Positions 62,319 through 64,000 of a stretch of 64,000 nucleotides of DNA are shown piece after piece. The notes below the pieces were generated by a model that did not search any database, was not told the origin of the DNA, and worked only from the letters and a program-made list of their open reading frames with translations. The position numbers and the translations under genes are program-made. The first letter of the stretch is position 1; the number at the start of each line of letters is the position of its first letter. This stretch comes from Candidatus Magnetobacterium casense (GTDB lineage: Bacteria; Nitrospirota; Thermodesulfovibrionia; Thermodesulfovibrionales; Magnetobacteriaceae): contig NZ_JMFO01000011.1 in NCBI RefSeq assembly GCF_000714715.1, positions 1-64,000 of the forward strand, written 5' to 3'.

Positions 62319-62879
62319 TTATCTTACCTCCCATAATTCTGCCTTTATCGAAAAAAATGCCTCTGTTTCACTAATGTCATCGATACTGTACTGAAGCGGG
62401 GCAGAGGCCTTACGTTGCATTTCGGCAAAGCCAAGGCCGGCTCCCTTACTGTGTGCATCTTGCCCGGACTTACGTAGCGTGCGATAGTAGTCTTTGAGGG
62501 TGGCGCTATCCATGGCTATTATCTTTCCCACCTTGTCGTGTATACTGGCCTTATCGCTGGCCAGTATGGTATTGCCGCTGGCAACGAAATAACGGTTTTT
62601 CTGCTTGTCGTATCCTACAAGGATGATCCCTGAGTCCTTATGAGTGTTGCTGATACTATCGCCTTTGTCGTTGATGTAGGTGATGAGATTCTGGGCCATC
62701 TCAATGAATATGGCGAAGACATTGTTTACAAGTCTGTTGTTGATATCGAGTTTTTCGAGACTCTCTCCCACAGCCTCGGCAACACTGGCTATGATCGAAT
62801 GAGACAGTATACCGCTGAGACTGACTATTATACCTTCCTCGTCAAAATGTTGCTTTATAAATCGGATTTTGTCTATCAT
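62319..62879 (-). CDS. siaB: SiaB-family protein kinase
   Basis: 186 residues (ATG 62879, MIDKIRFIKQHFDEEGIIV). GHKL-type fold: N-box-like FIEMAQNLITYIND, and SKGAGLGFAEMQRKAS at the end of the ATP site. Related to the SiaB kinases that phosphorylate SiaC. Seven bases separate it from the siaA stop. The gene order siaA-siaB-siaC matches the known switch. Confidence 0.85.
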   Translation of the reverse strand: MIDKIRFIKQHFDEEGIIVSLSGILSHSIIASVAEAVGESLEKLDINNRLVNNVFAIFIEMAQNLITYINDKGDSISNTHKDSGIILVGYDKQKNRYFVASGNTILASDKASIHDKVGKIIAMDSATLKDYYRTLRKSGQDAHSKGAGLGFAEMQRKASAPLQYSIDDISETEAFFSIKAELWEVR

Positions 62880-62886
62880 ATTATCC

Positions 62887-64000
62887 TCATATCGTAAGTC
62901 CAACTACGGTTATATCATCGTTGCGGTCAGAGAGACCCTGATAAGAATTGAGCTGGTCTAAAAGCGCTTCCCTTTGCTCTGACATTGGTCTATGCCAGTT
63001 GTTTTCAATTATTGATACAAAACGCCTCCTGCCAAATGGCAGGTCCTTATTGCCACCGTTTTGATCGAGGTAGCCATCGGTGGAGATGTAGAATATGTCG
63101 CCCTGGACAATATTAAGCTCGATGTCGCGATAGATATAGTCTGGATTAGAGTCCTTATACCCCACGCTTTGCCTGTCCCCCTTTATAATATCGACATGCC
63201 CCTGCCTGCATACAAAGAGAGAGACGTTGGCCCCTGCATAGCGCACGATGCCGCGTTTGCGATTGAGGTACAACACGCCACCATCAAATCCGACATTGCT
63301 ATGTCGGTATTGCCCTTTGACGTCACCGAGGGTTTCGAAGATGTCCTGCTTTAGGAGATCACGGATAGATTTGTTAAGCATAAAGAGTATCTGTCCAGGG
63401 GCAATGCCGCTATCCTTTGACAGTATCGTGTCTACTACGTTAGACCAGATGGTTCTTACCAGCATCGTGACAAAGGCTCCCGGCACACCATGCCCCGTAC
63501 AATCTATAACGGATACGATGCACTCGTCCTGTTCACTAAGCTTGTCAATTATGTAGATGTCACCTCCAACGACGTCCTTGGGTTGCCAGATGACGAGGTG
63601 TTGGCTAAAGTATGCGGCAATGGAGGAGTCCTCCGGCAGTAATGAGTTTTGTATCATGGAGGCGTATTCGATAGAATCCGTGATCTTTTTGTGGGCCAGC
63701 TCAAGGCGATTGCGTTCATTTTGCAGGTGTTTATTAATTTCGTGGAGTTCCCGAGTACGTTCTTCTACCCGACCTTCGAGTGTCCTGTTGTATTGTGCAA
63801 GCTGTTCGTGCGACAATCTCAACTTATTGGTCATCTCTACGAAGGTACGGGCAAGGATGCCAACCTCGTCCTTTGACCGGAATCGCTCTTTACGATCTCC
63901 GGGGCCGACAGTTATCCGGTCTACTGCCGAGAAATCCCCTTTTGCTATCTCCTCTGCCGTCCCGGTAAGGTTGATCAGGGGGTCTGTAATAGCGCCAGAG
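62887..64000 (-). CDS. siaA: SiaA-like HAMP-PP2C (SpoIIE) phosphatase (runs off right edge)
   Basis: At least 371 codons, still open at the right edge. The visible part begins in a HAMP domain (PLINLTGTAEEIAKGDFSAV ... SKDEVGILARTFVEM), then a coiled coil (RTLEGRVEERTRELHEINKH), then a PP2C/SpoIIE domain with metal-binding Asp residues in DVVGGDIYIIDKL, VIDCTGHGVPGAFV, and SDRNDDITVVGL. An ATG at 63834 lies inside the HAMP-coiled coil and is not the real start. The membrane and sensor part must be beyond the window. It should dephosphorylate SiaC. Confidence 0.9.
   Translation of the reverse strand, partial: SGAITDPLINLTGTAEEIAKGDFSAVDRITVGPGDRKERFRSKDEVGILARTFVEMTNKLRLSHEQLAQYNRTLEGRVEERTRELHEINKHLQNERNRLELAHKKITDSIEYASMIQNSLLPEDSSIAAYFSQHLVIWQPKDVVGGDIYIIDKLSEQDECIVSVIDCTGHGVPGAFVTMLVRTIWSNVVDTILSKDSGIAPGQILFMLNKSIRDLLKQDIFETLGDVKGQYRHSNVGFDGGVLYLNRKRGIVRYAGANVSLFVCRQGHVDIIKGDRQSVGYKDSNPDYIYRDIELNIVQGDIFYISTDGYLDQNGGNKDLPFGRRRFVSIIENNWHRPMSEQREALLDQLNSYQGLSDRNDDITVVGLTI

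Overview
The window reads like a chromosome segment of a Gram-negative, deep-branching bacterium. My best guess is a Nitrospirota relative of the magnetotactic 'Candidatus Magnetobacterium' type. That guess is an inference from gene content: many VCBS/FG-GAP, NHL and BACON surface proteins, a C5-pathway hemL, cobQ, an AmmeMemoRadiSam radical SAM enzyme, a SiaABC switch, and many GC-rich intergenic repeats. No rRNA, tRNA or magnetosome gene was seen to settle it.

Layout. 0-2.4 kb is a graveyard of three unrelated transposase remnants, the last of which has beheaded a surface-protein gene that also carries two frameshifts. 2.5-7.9 kb holds housekeeping genes (rubredoxin, hemL, a TIM-barrel isomerase-like protein) and an orphan hydrogenase-4 subunit B-like membrane protein. 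7.9-16.05 kb (minus strand) encodes three secreted proteins: a VCBS protein, a papain-like protease with five Ig-like repeats and a frameshift, and a 993-aa NHL-BACON-VCBS protein. 16.9-21.4 kb is a plus-strand run: HD-GYP phosphodiesterase, methyltransferase, pgeF, tsaE, nadK. 21.5-25.8 kb is a three-gene minus-strand operon: STAS-GHKL ATPase, two-module phosphoribosyltransferase-like protein, and a purine nucleoside phosphorylase-fold protein resembling phage-defence nucleosidases. 25.9-29.1 kb is a nucleotide-sugar/heptose operon. 29.2-36.5 kb mixes acpS, a 3-ketoacyl reductase, a protein kinase with a cNMP-binding domain, LivG/LivF (LivG has a membrane insertion), a rhodanese and a STAS protein. 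36.6-42.6 kb is yprB-like, xer, surE, pcm, amrS and cobQ. 43.6-59.9 kb is a second surface/secreted region: four large NHL/DUF1566/BACON/lectin/VCBS proteins surrounding a Crp-like regulator and a duplicated two-gene unit of secreted enzymes (M23, PLA2-like, CHAP, M23). 60-64 kb (minus) is siaA-siaB-siaC followed by a histidine kinase and a PhnD-like binding protein; siaA runs off the right edge.

Main observations. (1) A 236-bp non-autonomous element is present in two copies that read as identical (24158-24393 and 56593-56828). Each copy has perfect 11-bp terminal inverted repeats and its own 6-bp target duplication, and each splits an open reading frame that is restored exactly on virtual excision. 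One insertion disables the middle gene of the STAS-GHKL/PRTase/nucleosidase operon; the other lies inside the metal-binding motif of an M23 peptidase. (2) That operon is a candidate undescribed nucleotide-centred conflict or signalling system. (3) The A-B/A'-B' cassette at 52.5-57.5 kb shows duplication with exchange of C-terminal enzyme domains. (4) A modular GC-rich repeat family with terminator-like hairpins lies next to many genes, truncates some and supplies the N-terminus of one.
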